From Bacteroidota bacterium (lineage in GTDB: Bacteria; Bacteroidota; Bacteroidia; Bacteroidales; Cfx3-03), in contig JAUZOX010000217.1 of NCBI GenBank assembly GCA_030706265.1, forward strand, positions 1 through 5,351: DNA of 5,351 bases, in the 5' to 3' direction. This document shows, one piece after another, positions 1 through 5,351 of the stretch. The translations under genes and the position numbers were made by a program. Under the pieces are notes generated by a model, which was not told where the DNA came from, did no database searches, and was given only the letters and a program-made list of their open reading frames with translations. Numbering within the stretch: position 1 is the stretch's first letter; the number at the start of each line of letters is the position of its first letter.

Positions 1-1148
1 GTAACTTCATCGGTGGACCGGCAATCGTATACCTGATGCCCCGGTTTGATGCTTTTCGTTTACTGGTCCCTTCTTATATGTGGGCCTTCCTTTGTTCTTC
101 TGCCGGATCCGTTCTCTTATCGGTAACCGGTTTGGTCCCTGCTGTTTATGCTTTTGACGTTTTCTGGCTTTCTTTGCTGGTGACCATAACTTCCGTGAAC
201 CTGAATATTCTTCTGGCGAAAGAACGTTTTACAATGTTCAATATTTTGAGTACGTTACAAATTCTGGTTACCATAACGGTCTTGATATGGTTTGTCTTCA
301 TGTCGGGCATTCATACCATAACAGCTTATTTATGGTCTTTCTATATTGGAATTATCGTTTCGTTTGTTGTAAGCCTGATGGCAATTCGAAATCTGCTGCA
401 CTTCTCAGATATTACGGAAATTCCTTTAGTTGTGGTTACGCTTTTGAAATACAGCCCATTCATGCAGTTTGGCACAATCTTTCAGATGCTGAACTATCGC
501 CTTTCGTATTATATCATAGAACGATTTTTTGGTTCCGGATTACTGGGGATATATACCGTTGGCACCCAGGTATCAGAGAGCGTGTGGATATTGGGAAGGA
601 GCGCTGCCACAGTTCACTACGCCAGGATGTCCAATACAAATGATATGGATTATGCACGTGATGTGACTCTGGCCGTGATGAAGGGTGTGACGATTATAAC
701 GCTTTTTTTGCTCATCATCATGGTACTTTTACCCCAGGGTATCTATGTTTTCTTATTTGGGGCAGGTTTTGCAGGGGCAAGAGCGGTGGTCCTGCTACTG
801 GCGCCGGGGATGTTGTTTACGACCGTAACCATGATCATCAGCCATTATTTTAGTGGGATCGGACTACCGCGGTATAGCATGTATGGATCGGCTATTGGAT
901 TGGTTTTAACCCTGAGCGTTGGTTTCCTGCTCATCCCTGTTTTGGGGATAAAGGGGGCCGCATTGACAACTTCGTTGTCATACCTGGCATGTATGTGTTA
1001 TCTTTTTACTATGTTTATCAAAAAGACAGGCACCGGTCTAAAGAATTTTATGTTGAAGAGATCCGATTTTGAACTGCTACGTATGGCGTTAGCCCAGAGT
1101 CATGGTGCTGAAATTGGATCAGTCAGAAAAGAGGGGGCAGAGGTATAA
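1..1148 (+). CDS. Oligosaccharide flippase (Wzx-like, MOP superfamily), 5'-truncated by window edge
   Basis: This is a polytopic inner-membrane protein that probably flips lipid-linked oligosaccharide units across the membrane during surface polysaccharide synthesis. The frame is open from base 3 with 381 codons visible. The ATG at 36 is internal: the codons before it read NFIGGPAIVYL and run into MPRFD, a stretch typical of the early part of these flippases. Family members are usually about 430-500 residues, so some 50-120 residues lie outside the window. Counting from the ATG at 36, hydrophobic segments fall near residues 9-33, 38-60, 72-92, 96-118, 128-150, 165-185, 216-238, 250-272, 282-304 and 307-328. 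The family-like stretch NYRLSYYIIE is at 153-162. The tail from 329 is basic and cytoplasmic-looking. No glycosyltransferase is visible, and no convincing terminator follows. The class call is firm, but the substrate cannot be inferred. Confidence 0.87.
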   Translation, partial: NFIGGPAIVYLMPRFDAFRLLVPSYMWAFLCSSAGSVLLSVTGLVPAVYAFDVFWLSLLVTITSVNLNILLAKERFTMFNILSTLQILVTITVLIWFVFMSGIHTITAYLWSFYIGIIVSFVVSLMAIRNLLHFSDITEIPLVVVTLLKYSPFMQFGTIFQMLNYRLSYYIIERFFGSGLLGIYTVGTQVSESVWILGRSAATVHYARMSNTNDMDYARDVTLAVMKGVTIITLFLLIIMVLLPQGIYVFLFGAGFAGARAVVLLLAPGMLFTTVTMIISHYFSGIGLPRYSMYGSAIGLVLTLSVGFLLIPVLGIKGAALTTSLSYLACMCYLFTMFIKKTGTGLKNFMLKRSDFELLRMALAQSHGAEIGSVRKEGAEV

Positions 1149-1153
1149 ATGCT

Positions 1154-1432
1154 TTAATCCATAGAAAAAGAGCCACCCCTTTTCACGCCATCCCCAAAAA
1201 GCGCGGAAGCAGTATGGAAAAATTCCACAGAAGCAGCAGCGCTTCGGTGACCAAAGTCATTGAAGATATTTGGATGATGCACTTTTATGCAGTGACCGAC
1301 AACCCGACATGTGGTTGCTTTTGAGCTGTTTGCGCCAACTGTAGGCTGCAGCTGTATTTCTGCCTGGCATATTTTTTGTGCTATCATGAGTATACTTTTT
1401 GTTCCAATTTTTGCACCTCCCGATGCAATCAT
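1154..1432 (-). CDS. Doubtful small ORF (92 codons) in a GC-richer island; unknown function
   Basis: This is an open frame on the minus strand in the gap between the flippase and the CAP-SPOR gene. I do not recognise a family. The product would be Ala/Gly/Ser-rich with several His and Cys residues, and has no signal peptide, membrane segment or known motif that I can see. In favour of coding, the stretch is about 45 percent GC, like the neighbouring genes and unlike the AT-rich DNA next to it, and its codons look ordinary. Against it, no Bacteroidota -7 box lies upstream on this strand, and the complementary strand is also open over much of the same DNA (1166-1324, including an ATG at 1214). 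It ends only 5 bp from the flippase stop, tail to tail. A second start at 1387 (codon 16) is possible. It could be a real small gene, a relic, or a non-coding GC-rich element. Confidence 0.25.
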   Translation of the reverse strand: MIASGGAKIGTKSILMIAQKICQAEIQLQPTVGANSSKATTCRVVGHCIKVHHPNIFNDFGHRSAAASVEFFHTASALFGDGVKRGGSFSMD

Positions 1433-1506
1433 GAAGGGAGGAAAAAAAGCAAGCTTAAAAAGTATCCGAAAAAGATGGTAAAAGAGTGGTAAAATTTAGA
1501 TTTAAA

Positions 1507-1571
1507 GGATACTTTAAGGATACTTTATGGATACTTAATGGATACTTTATGGATACTTTATGGATACCTAT
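1507..1571. repeat. 11-bp tandem repeat array, consensus GGATACTTTAT, six units
   Basis: Six units start at 1507, 1518, 1529, 1540, 1551 and 1562, exactly 11 bp apart. Units 2, 4 and 5 match GGATACTTTAT. Unit 1 ends in AA, unit 3 reads GGATACTTAAT, and the last is a shortened, altered GGATACCTAT. The final unit plus the following bases gives an inverted pair GATAC/GTATC around a 7-nt loop (1563-1579). An inverted unit, AAAGTATCC, lies 40 bp upstream at 1459-1467. The period is not a multiple of three and the array is not in a gene. Slippage-generated satellite, protein-binding sites on nearly one helix face, or part of a mobile intergenic element are all possible. Confidence 0.9.
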
Positions 1572-1983
1572 AGAGTATCTATAAAGCATCTTTCAACTAT
1601 GTATCAATTTTTTTTCAATTATCAAGGTTACCTGCTGTTTATGGGAAGTTTTGGAGCATGTTTCCAAAGGGGTGTAATTTTCCTGTGATTCTATGAAAAC
1701 AGATTCCTTTTCCCAATAACTTTACAAATGCCTTACCGTTCTATGAAGACTTTGAATCGGATGAAGAGATATCGGTTGAAGTTGACTGAACAACACCTTT
1801 TTAAGCGCAGGCAGCTTATTCCTTTAAAAACAAAAATAAGTCGAAAAAGTGGATATAGTTAGTCTTTTTTCATTTATCGATTAGAAATATTTAAGCTTAA
1901 TACCGCCCTCAACTTTTCCGACAGATTACTGAAATTGAAGGCATTCATTTCCCGTAAAATTTGATAAATGTCTTGTTTTTAAT

Positions 1984-2049
1984 GTGAAATAAACTGTCAT
2001 CTTGTTTTTATAAATTTTTAATAAAATATTTAAAAGTGAAATAATCTGT
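1984..2049 (+). repeat. Spaced direct repeat GTGAAATAAWCTGT upstream of the CAP-SPOR promoter
   Basis: Two 14-nt copies differing at one base lie at 1984-1997 (GTGAAATAAACTGT) and 2036-2049 (GTGAAATAATCTGT). They are 52 bp apart start to start, close to five helical turns. Each is preceded by CTTGTTTTT (1972-1980 and 2001-2009). An 8-nt inverted match to the second copy, ACAGATTA, occurs at 1921-1928. The second copy ends 25 bp before the predicted -33 element, a position that would suit an activator or repressor. Chance similarity is possible in DNA this AT-rich. Confidence 0.5.
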
Positions 2050-2074
2050 AAATCAGTGTTATGACATACAAATA

Positions 2075-2104
2075 TTGTTTTTTGAGATGATGTTTATATC
2101 TTTG
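2075..2104 (+). promoter_or_regulatory. Predicted Bacteroidota promoter for the CAP-SPOR gene
   Basis: The sequence shows TTG at 2075-2077, then 19 bp, then TATCTTTG at 2097-2104. This fits the Bacteroidota primary sigma-factor pattern (TTG, about 17-23 bp, TAnnTTTG). Transcription would begin near 2110, giving a leader of about 85 nt before the start codon at 2195. It is the only plus-strand match to TAnnTTTG I found between the flippase and this gene. Confidence 0.65.
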
Positions 2105-2131
2105 TTGGCTCAATCCTTGTGGAAAATAGTA

Positions 2132-2157
2132 CGGACCGGTTTTTAAAAGCCGGTTCG
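2132..2157 (+). promoter_or_regulatory. Near-perfect dyad or hairpin in the 5' leader of the CAP-SPOR gene
   Basis: The core 2135-2154 is a dyad, ACCGG at the left pairing with CCGGT at the right across a T/A-rich middle that can also pair. The arms extend outward through CGG at 2132-2134 and TCG at 2155-2157 with one G-T pair. No T-run follows, so it is unlikely to be an intrinsic terminator. It lies about 20 nt downstream of the predicted transcription start and 37 nt before the ATG. It could be a DNA operator or an RNA structure affecting leader stability or translation. Confidence 0.55.
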
Positions 2158-2194
2158 ACATTTAAAATATTAATTGTTATTTTATTGATAGATA

Positions 2195-3262
2195 ATGTTT
2201 AAACTTTTTTTAACACTCGGTGCTTTCATGATAATGGCAGCACCCATGGCATTTGCCCAGAATAAGGCCCCTAAAACACTGCCCGCCAATTATTACGTTG
2301 AGAAAACCGAACTTCAGCTTTCTGCGGCCATTAACAAATACCGTACAAAAAATGGTTTAGGTGAACTTCAACTATCTCCTTCGCTTTGCTTTGTAGCCAG
2401 AACCCATTTGAATGACATGCGTATCAACAGTAAGTCTGAACATGGTTGTAGTCTCAACAGCTGGTCAGACAAGGGGAATTGGAAACCCTGTTGTTTTAAG
2501 CCTGATCAGAAGAACCTGGAGTTAATGACTTCTAAACCCAATGAGATCATTGGATTCCGTGGAAAAGGATATGAAATTGTCGTTAAGGCTAAGAAGGGTG
2601 CTTCAGCAAAGGATATTATGAATGTGTGGCTCAAAGATCAAACGACTCAGGACTTCTTGATGAATGCCGGCAAGTGGTCAAATCGCAATTGGCAAAGTAT
2701 GGGTGTCAGCATTTATCACGATATTGCATCCATCTGGGCCAGTGAAATGCCTGACAGAATGACTGAGATCCCGTTGGAAAATGACAAATTCATTAAATCC
2801 TCAAAAATTGAACCGGCCAATCATGCTTCCGGCAAATCCATCAATGGACAGGAATCAAATTCCTCAGCAGCAGCACCCGGCATCAATGCAACTAAATCAC
2901 GCTCAGCACGGGTAACTTTACCGGAGCAGAGTGATAACAACACTGCAAGGACTTCGACACGCGAACAGCATATACAGACTAAGAGCAACAGTAAATCCGA
3001 ATCTTCTTCTGAGTTGGAATCATCCACAACGCAGTATAAAGGCACAAGCTATTTTCTGATCCATTCCAGTTATACTTCATTACAAGATGCGATGAAAGCC
3101 TTTGAAAAATTGAAGAAAGATGGGCAAAAGAACCTGGTCATGATCGATGCAAGGGGTAAATACAGGGTGGCATTGGGAATATATACGACCAAAGAAGCGG
3201 CCAATATGGCGCTCCAAAAAAATGCTGCCCGTTTTGATCATTTGATGGTTTACATATTTTAA
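2195..3262 (+). CDS. Secreted CAP/SCP-like domain protein with C-terminal SPOR domain
   Basis: This is a predicted exported envelope protein of 355 residues. Residues 1-22 form a signal peptide (hydrophobic stretch, then MAFAQ, cleavage after Ala21 or Gln22). Starting at later Met codons would destroy it, which supports 2195. Residues about 36-186 resemble a CAP/SCP domain: INKYR and a Leu-rich helix near 40-75, EHG at 82-84, SWSDKGNW at 89-96, GKGYEI at 123-128, WQSMGVSIY at 166-174, and IWASE at 180-184. Cysteines at 65, 85, 99 and 100 could form disulfides outside the cytoplasm. Residues about 200-283 are a Ser/Thr/Asn-rich linker. Residues about 284-355 form a SPOR domain (SYFLIHSSYTS, KYRVALGIYTTKEAA), a fold that usually binds peptidoglycan strands lacking stem peptides. 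A role at septal or remodelled wall is inferred. The second CAP histidine, usually in an SPGH-like motif, is not evident, so enzyme activity should not be assumed. It appears monocistronic. Confidence 0.85.
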   Translation: MFKLFLTLGAFMIMAAPMAFAQNKAPKTLPANYYVEKTELQLSAAINKYRTKNGLGELQLSPSLCFVARTHLNDMRINSKSEHGCSLNSWSDKGNWKPCCFKPDQKNLELMTSKPNEIIGFRGKGYEIVVKAKKGASAKDIMNVWLKDQTTQDFLMNAGKWSNRNWQSMGVSIYHDIASIWASEMPDRMTEIPLENDKFIKSSKIEPANHASGKSINGQESNSSAAAPGINATKSRSARVTLPEQSDNNTARTSTREQHIQTKSNSKSESSSELESSTTQYKGTSYFLIHSSYTSLQDAMKAFEKLKKDGQKNLVMIDARGKYRVALGIYTTKEAANMALQKNAARFDHLMVYIF

Positions 3263-3280
3263 CGGCAAAATATCAAGCTT

Positions 3281-3309
3281 GTTAAAGATTAGGCTTTAAC
3301 GGTTTTTTG
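3281..3309 (+). terminator. Intrinsic terminator after the CAP-SPOR gene
   Basis: An inverted repeat, GTTAAAG (3281-3287) and CTTTAAC (3294-3300), with loop ATTAGG, is followed by GG and a run of six T (3303-3308). It begins 18 bp after the stop codon at 3260-3262. The 7-bp stem is A/T-rich and therefore modest. Placement between two separately promoted genes supports the call. Confidence 0.65.
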
Positions 3310-3362
3310 TATATTTATTTTTCCGGAAAGGTTCTCTGCTATTTAATGCGGTGGGGATTTGA

Positions 3363-3370
3363 TATCTTTG
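3363..3370 (+). promoter_or_regulatory. Predicted -7 box of the parE promoter
   Basis: TATCTTTG matches the Bacteroidota -7 consensus TAnnTTTG and is identical to the box in front of the CAP-SPOR gene. No clean TTG lies at the expected 17-23 bp upstream, so the -33 element is weak or absent. Transcription would start near 3376, leaving a short A-rich leader of about 19 nt before the ATG at 3395. The ATG at 3384 is out of frame with parE. Confidence 0.55.
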
Positions 3371-3394
3371 TGAAACAAAATTAATGCATAAACA

Positions 3395-5299
3395 ATGGCT
3401 GAAGATTATAACGAAGAAAGTATACGTTCATTAGAATGGAAGGAACATATCCGGCTTCGTCCGGGTATGTATATCGGCAAGCTTGGGGACGGGTCATCGG
3501 CTGATGATGGCATCTATGTGTTGATCAAAGAAATAGTAGACAATTCGGTTGATGAATTTGTAATGGGAAATGGCCGTAGTATTGAAGTCTCGATCGAAGA
3601 AAAGACCGTATCCGTTCGGGATTACGGCCGTGGAATTCCCCTGGGGAAAGTAATCGATTGTGTTTCAAAAATAAATACGGGTGCAAAATATGATTCCAAT
3701 GTATTTAAAAAAGCGGTTGGATTAAATGGAGTTGGGTCCAAGGCTGTTAACGCATTGTCCAGTTATTTCAGAGTCCAAAGTGTACGGGAGGGGCGAACCA
3801 AAATCGTTGAATTCAGCAGGGGCGATGTCATTAATGACTTTTCCGAACAAGAGACAACTGAACGTAACGGAACCAGGATTACGTTTAATGCCGATGAAGA
3901 AATATTCGGAAACATCCATTATATTCAGGAATATGTCGAGTCGATGCTGTGGAACTATGCATTCCTGAATACAGGACTCATTATCAACTTTAATGGCGAA
4001 AAGTTTCAGGCAAAGAACGGGCTTTTGGACCTTTTAAACCGTAATCTAAACGAAACGCCTGTTCTGTATCCGATTATTCATATCCGGGAAGACGATTTTG
4101 AGTGTGCCATCACACATGCAAATCAATCGGGGGAAGAATATTATTCATTTGTCAATGGACAAAACACTACGATGGGAGGGACCCATCTCGCTGCTTTTAG
4201 AGAAGCATTCGTAAAGACCATTCGTGAATTTTACAAAAAAGATTTTGAAGCCGGCGACATCCGTTCAGGTGTTGTAGCCGCTATCAGTATCAAGGTTCAG
4301 GAACCTGTCTTTGAAAGCCAAACCAAGACAAAACTTGGTTCTTTGTACCTGGAGCCTGATGGAAGGACGATCCGTAATTATGTCAATGAGATCGTAAAAA
4401 AACATCTTGACGACTATCTTCACATGAATTCTGAAACGGCCGATGGCTTGCTGCAGCAAATCATGATGTCGGAAAAAGAACGCAAAGAACTTACCAACAT
4501 CAAAAAGCTGGCAAAGGAAAGTATCAAGAAAGTCAGTCTTCACAACAAAAAATTACGCGATTGCAGAGTCCATTTTAACTCCTCACATGAACGCAGGCTT
4601 GACACAACCTTATTCATAACAGAGGGAGATTCCGCATCGGGTTCCATAACCAAGAGCCGTGATGTCAACACCCAGGGGGTATTCAGCCTCAAGGGAAAAC
4701 CGTTGAATTGTTACGGCCTTTCCAAAAAGATAGTGTATGAGAACGAGGAGTTCAACCTGCTTCAGTCTGCTTTAAATATAGAAGAGGGTTTGGATAATCT
4801 TCGGTACAACAACATCGTAATTGCTACCGATGCCGATGTCGACGGGATGCATATTCGGTTGTTGCTGCTTACATTTTTCCTTCAGTTTTATCCGGATATC
4901 GTCAAATCCCATCACCTGTATATTCTTCAGACACCGCTTTTCAGGGTTCGCAATAAAAAGAAGACCTTTTATTGTTACACTCCGGATGAGAAACAAAAGG
5001 CAATGATTGAGGTGGGTATAAATCCGGAAATTACTCGTTTTAAAGGGCTTGGCGAAATTTCACCCGATGAGTTCCGCCATTTTATCGGAGCTCAGATACG
5101 GCTGGAACCGGTGATCATGAAAAAGCATTCCGATATTTCGGAGACCCTATCTTTCTATATGGGGAAAAATACTCCTGAACGGCAGTCCTTTATTATGGAT
5201 AATCTGAGGATAGAAGAAGATCTGGTCAATGAAACTCCTGCGGTTGATTTTACGGAAGAGCTTGGTCAAAAGACACCTATGGAGCAGGAGACGGTTTAG
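3395..5299 (+). CDS. parE: DNA topoisomerase IV subunit B (ParE)
   Basis: This is the ATPase subunit of topoisomerase IV, which with ParC decatenates daughter chromosomes and relaxes supercoils by ATP-driven double-strand passage. It is complete at 634 residues. The N-terminal GHKL ATPase has RPGMYIG (22-28), the Bergerat helix EIVDNSVDE (46-54; E46 probable general base, N50 Mg contact), DYGRGIP (76-82) and lid GLNGVGSKA (109-117). The transducer domain has the QTKTKLG loop (309-315; K311 probable ATP-sensing lysine). The TOPRIM domain has TEGDSASGS (409-417, E410), KGKPLN (433-438) and DADVDGMHI (479-487). The C-terminal part has RFKGLGEISPDEF (548-560). ParE rather than GyrB is chosen for TEGDSASGS, KGKPLN and DADVDGMH in place of the GyrB-type TEGDSAGGS and DADVDGSH, and for LHNKKLRDC (382-390) where GyrB has a PGKLADC-type motif. 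The start at 3395 matches the usual N-terminus. ParC is not in the window. Confidence 0.96.
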   Translation: MAEDYNEESIRSLEWKEHIRLRPGMYIGKLGDGSSADDGIYVLIKEIVDNSVDEFVMGNGRSIEVSIEEKTVSVRDYGRGIPLGKVIDCVSKINTGAKYDSNVFKKAVGLNGVGSKAVNALSSYFRVQSVREGRTKIVEFSRGDVINDFSEQETTERNGTRITFNADEEIFGNIHYIQEYVESMLWNYAFLNTGLIINFNGEKFQAKNGLLDLLNRNLNETPVLYPIIHIREDDFECAITHANQSGEEYYSFVNGQNTTMGGTHLAAFREAFVKTIREFYKKDFEAGDIRSGVVAAISIKVQEPVFESQTKTKLGSLYLEPDGRTIRNYVNEIVKKHLDDYLHMNSETADGLLQQIMMSEKERKELTNIKKLAKESIKKVSLHNKKLRDCRVHFNSSHERRLDTTLFITEGDSASGSITKSRDVNTQGVFSLKGKPLNCYGLSKKIVYENEEFNLLQSALNIEEGLDNLRYNNIVIATDADVDGMHIRLLLLTFFLQFYPDIVKSHHLYILQTPLFRVRNKKKTFYCYTPDEKQKAMIEVGINPEITRFKGLGEISPDEFRHFIGAQIRLEPVIMKKHSDISETLSFYMGKNTPERQSFIMDNLRIEEDLVNETPAVDFTEELGQKTPMEQETV

Positions 5300-5351
5300 G
5301 CTTTATAAGCCGGATCCCGTTTTTTTCGAGTGTAATCAATTTTGCTTTGTA
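5277..5351 (-). CDS. Possible 3' end of a convergent gene, truncated by window edge
   Basis: Reading leftward from base 5351, the minus strand is open for 24 codons to a TAG at 5279-5277. The visible tail includes LITLEKNGIRLIKPKP, a plausible protein C-terminus. It would overlap the last 23 bases of parE tail to tail. An open stretch of this length is expected by chance fairly often, so this is only suggestive. No family can be assigned from 24 residues. Confidence 0.22.
   Translation of the reverse strand, partial: YKAKLITLEKNGIRLIKPKPSPAP
5291..5326 (+). terminator. Possible intrinsic terminator after parE
   Basis: An inner stem GGCTT/AAGCC (5299-5303 and 5307-5311, loop TAT) begins on the last base of the parE stop codon. 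An outer ACGG (5291-5294) can pair with CCGT (5317-5320), and seven T (5320-5326) follow. The T-run is 8 nt from the inner stem, so the fit is imperfect. The A-run on the other strand could equally be Lys codons of a convergent gene. Confidence 0.45.

Larger units (their letters stand above)
1433..2074. other. AT-rich intergenic DNA without a confident gene
   Basis: Apart from the tandem array at 1507-1571 and the direct repeats at 1984-2049, described separately, this stretch holds no convincing gene. It contains two TGGTAAAA copies 11 bp apart (1476-1483 and 1487-1494). It also has an inverted copy of the array unit, AAAGTATCC (1459-1467), and a small hairpin, TTTGGA/TCCAAA with a 7-nt loop (1650-1668), that lacks a T-run. 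A 30-codon open stretch with an acidic tail (1697-1789) and an overlapping 44-codon ATG frame (1728-1862) are too short to call. GC content falls to about 15 percent around 1981-2040. No tRNA or other RNA fold was recognised. Confidence 0.6.

Noticed and set aside
287..643. 118-codon plus-strand ORF inside the flippase
   Set aside because: It lies wholly inside a well-supported membrane-protein gene in another frame, and its product looks like no family.
36..1148. Flippase taken as starting at the ATG at 36
   Set aside because: The frame is open to the window edge, and the upstream residues NFIGGPAIVYL read as flippase sequence, so the gene is 5'-truncated and 36 is internal.
1507..1571. Tandem array considered as a CRISPR or plasmid-type iteron origin
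   Set aside because: The units are only 11 bp with no unique spacers, which excludes CRISPR. No Rep gene is present and the flanking genes are chromosomal housekeeping or envelope genes.
1831..1838. Minus-strand -7 box (CAAAAATA on the plus strand)
   Set aside because: No -33 element lies at the right spacing and no minus-strand gene lies directly downstream. A match is expected by chance in AT-rich DNA.
1728..1862. 44-codon ATG ORF with a very basic product
   Set aside because: It is short, lacks a promoter box, overlaps another open stretch in a different frame, and has no recognisable motif.
2081..2084. TTTG as the -33 element of the CAP-SPOR promoter
   Set aside because: It is only 12 bp from the -7 box. 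The TTG at 2075-2077 gives the proper 19-bp spacing.
2821..3268. Two minus-strand ORFs opposite the linker and SPOR region
   Set aside because: Both are antisense to a well-supported gene, and their composition mirrors its Ser-rich linker.
3722..5006. Several 61-92 codon ORFs on either strand within parE
   Set aside because: They lie in other frames of a conserved full-length gene and have no independent evidence.
3395..5299. Assignment as GyrB
   Set aside because: TEGDSASGS, KGKPLN, DADVDGMH and LHNKKLRDC fit Bacteroidota ParE rather than GyrB.

Overview
This 5.35 kb window looks like chromosomal DNA from a member of the Bacteroidota, probably Bacteroidales. The basis is a ParE sequence of the Bacteroidota type, two promoter boxes that fit the Bacteroidota consensus TAnnTTTG, starts without a clear Shine-Dalgarno sequence, AT-rich intergenic DNA, and a CAP-SPOR envelope protein of a kind I associate with this phylum. 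The genus cannot be fixed from sequence alone.

Layout: (1) Bases 1-1148 carry the 3' part of a Wzx-type oligosaccharide flippase, cut off by the window's left edge. It is probably the tail of a surface-polysaccharide locus lying to the left. (2) Bases 1149-2194 are about 1 kb without a confident gene. This stretch has a GC-richer island (about 1157-1440) open on both strands, then a striking 11-bp tandem repeat (1507-1571), then very AT-rich DNA. The AT-rich DNA holds a spaced direct repeat, a well-formed Bacteroidota promoter and a leader hairpin. (3) Bases 2195-3262 encode a secreted or periplasmic protein with an N-terminal CAP/SCP-like domain, a Ser/Thr/Asn-rich linker and a C-terminal SPOR domain. 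A hairpin with a T-run follows it. (4) Bases 3395-5299 encode a complete topoisomerase IV subunit B (ParE) with its own -7 box and a possible terminator. The last 75 bases are open on the minus strand and may be the end of a convergent gene.

The three plus-strand genes do not form an operon. The flippase belongs to envelope glycan export, the CAP-SPOR protein probably acts at the peptidoglycan, and parE works in chromosome decatenation. Each of the last two appears to have its own promoter.

The least explained part is the 1 kb gap, with its 11-bp array, GC-rich island and promoter-proximal repeats. It could be a decayed or mobile intergenic element and a regulatory region for the CAP-SPOR gene. 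No CRISPR array, tRNA, rRNA or recognisable transposase was seen.
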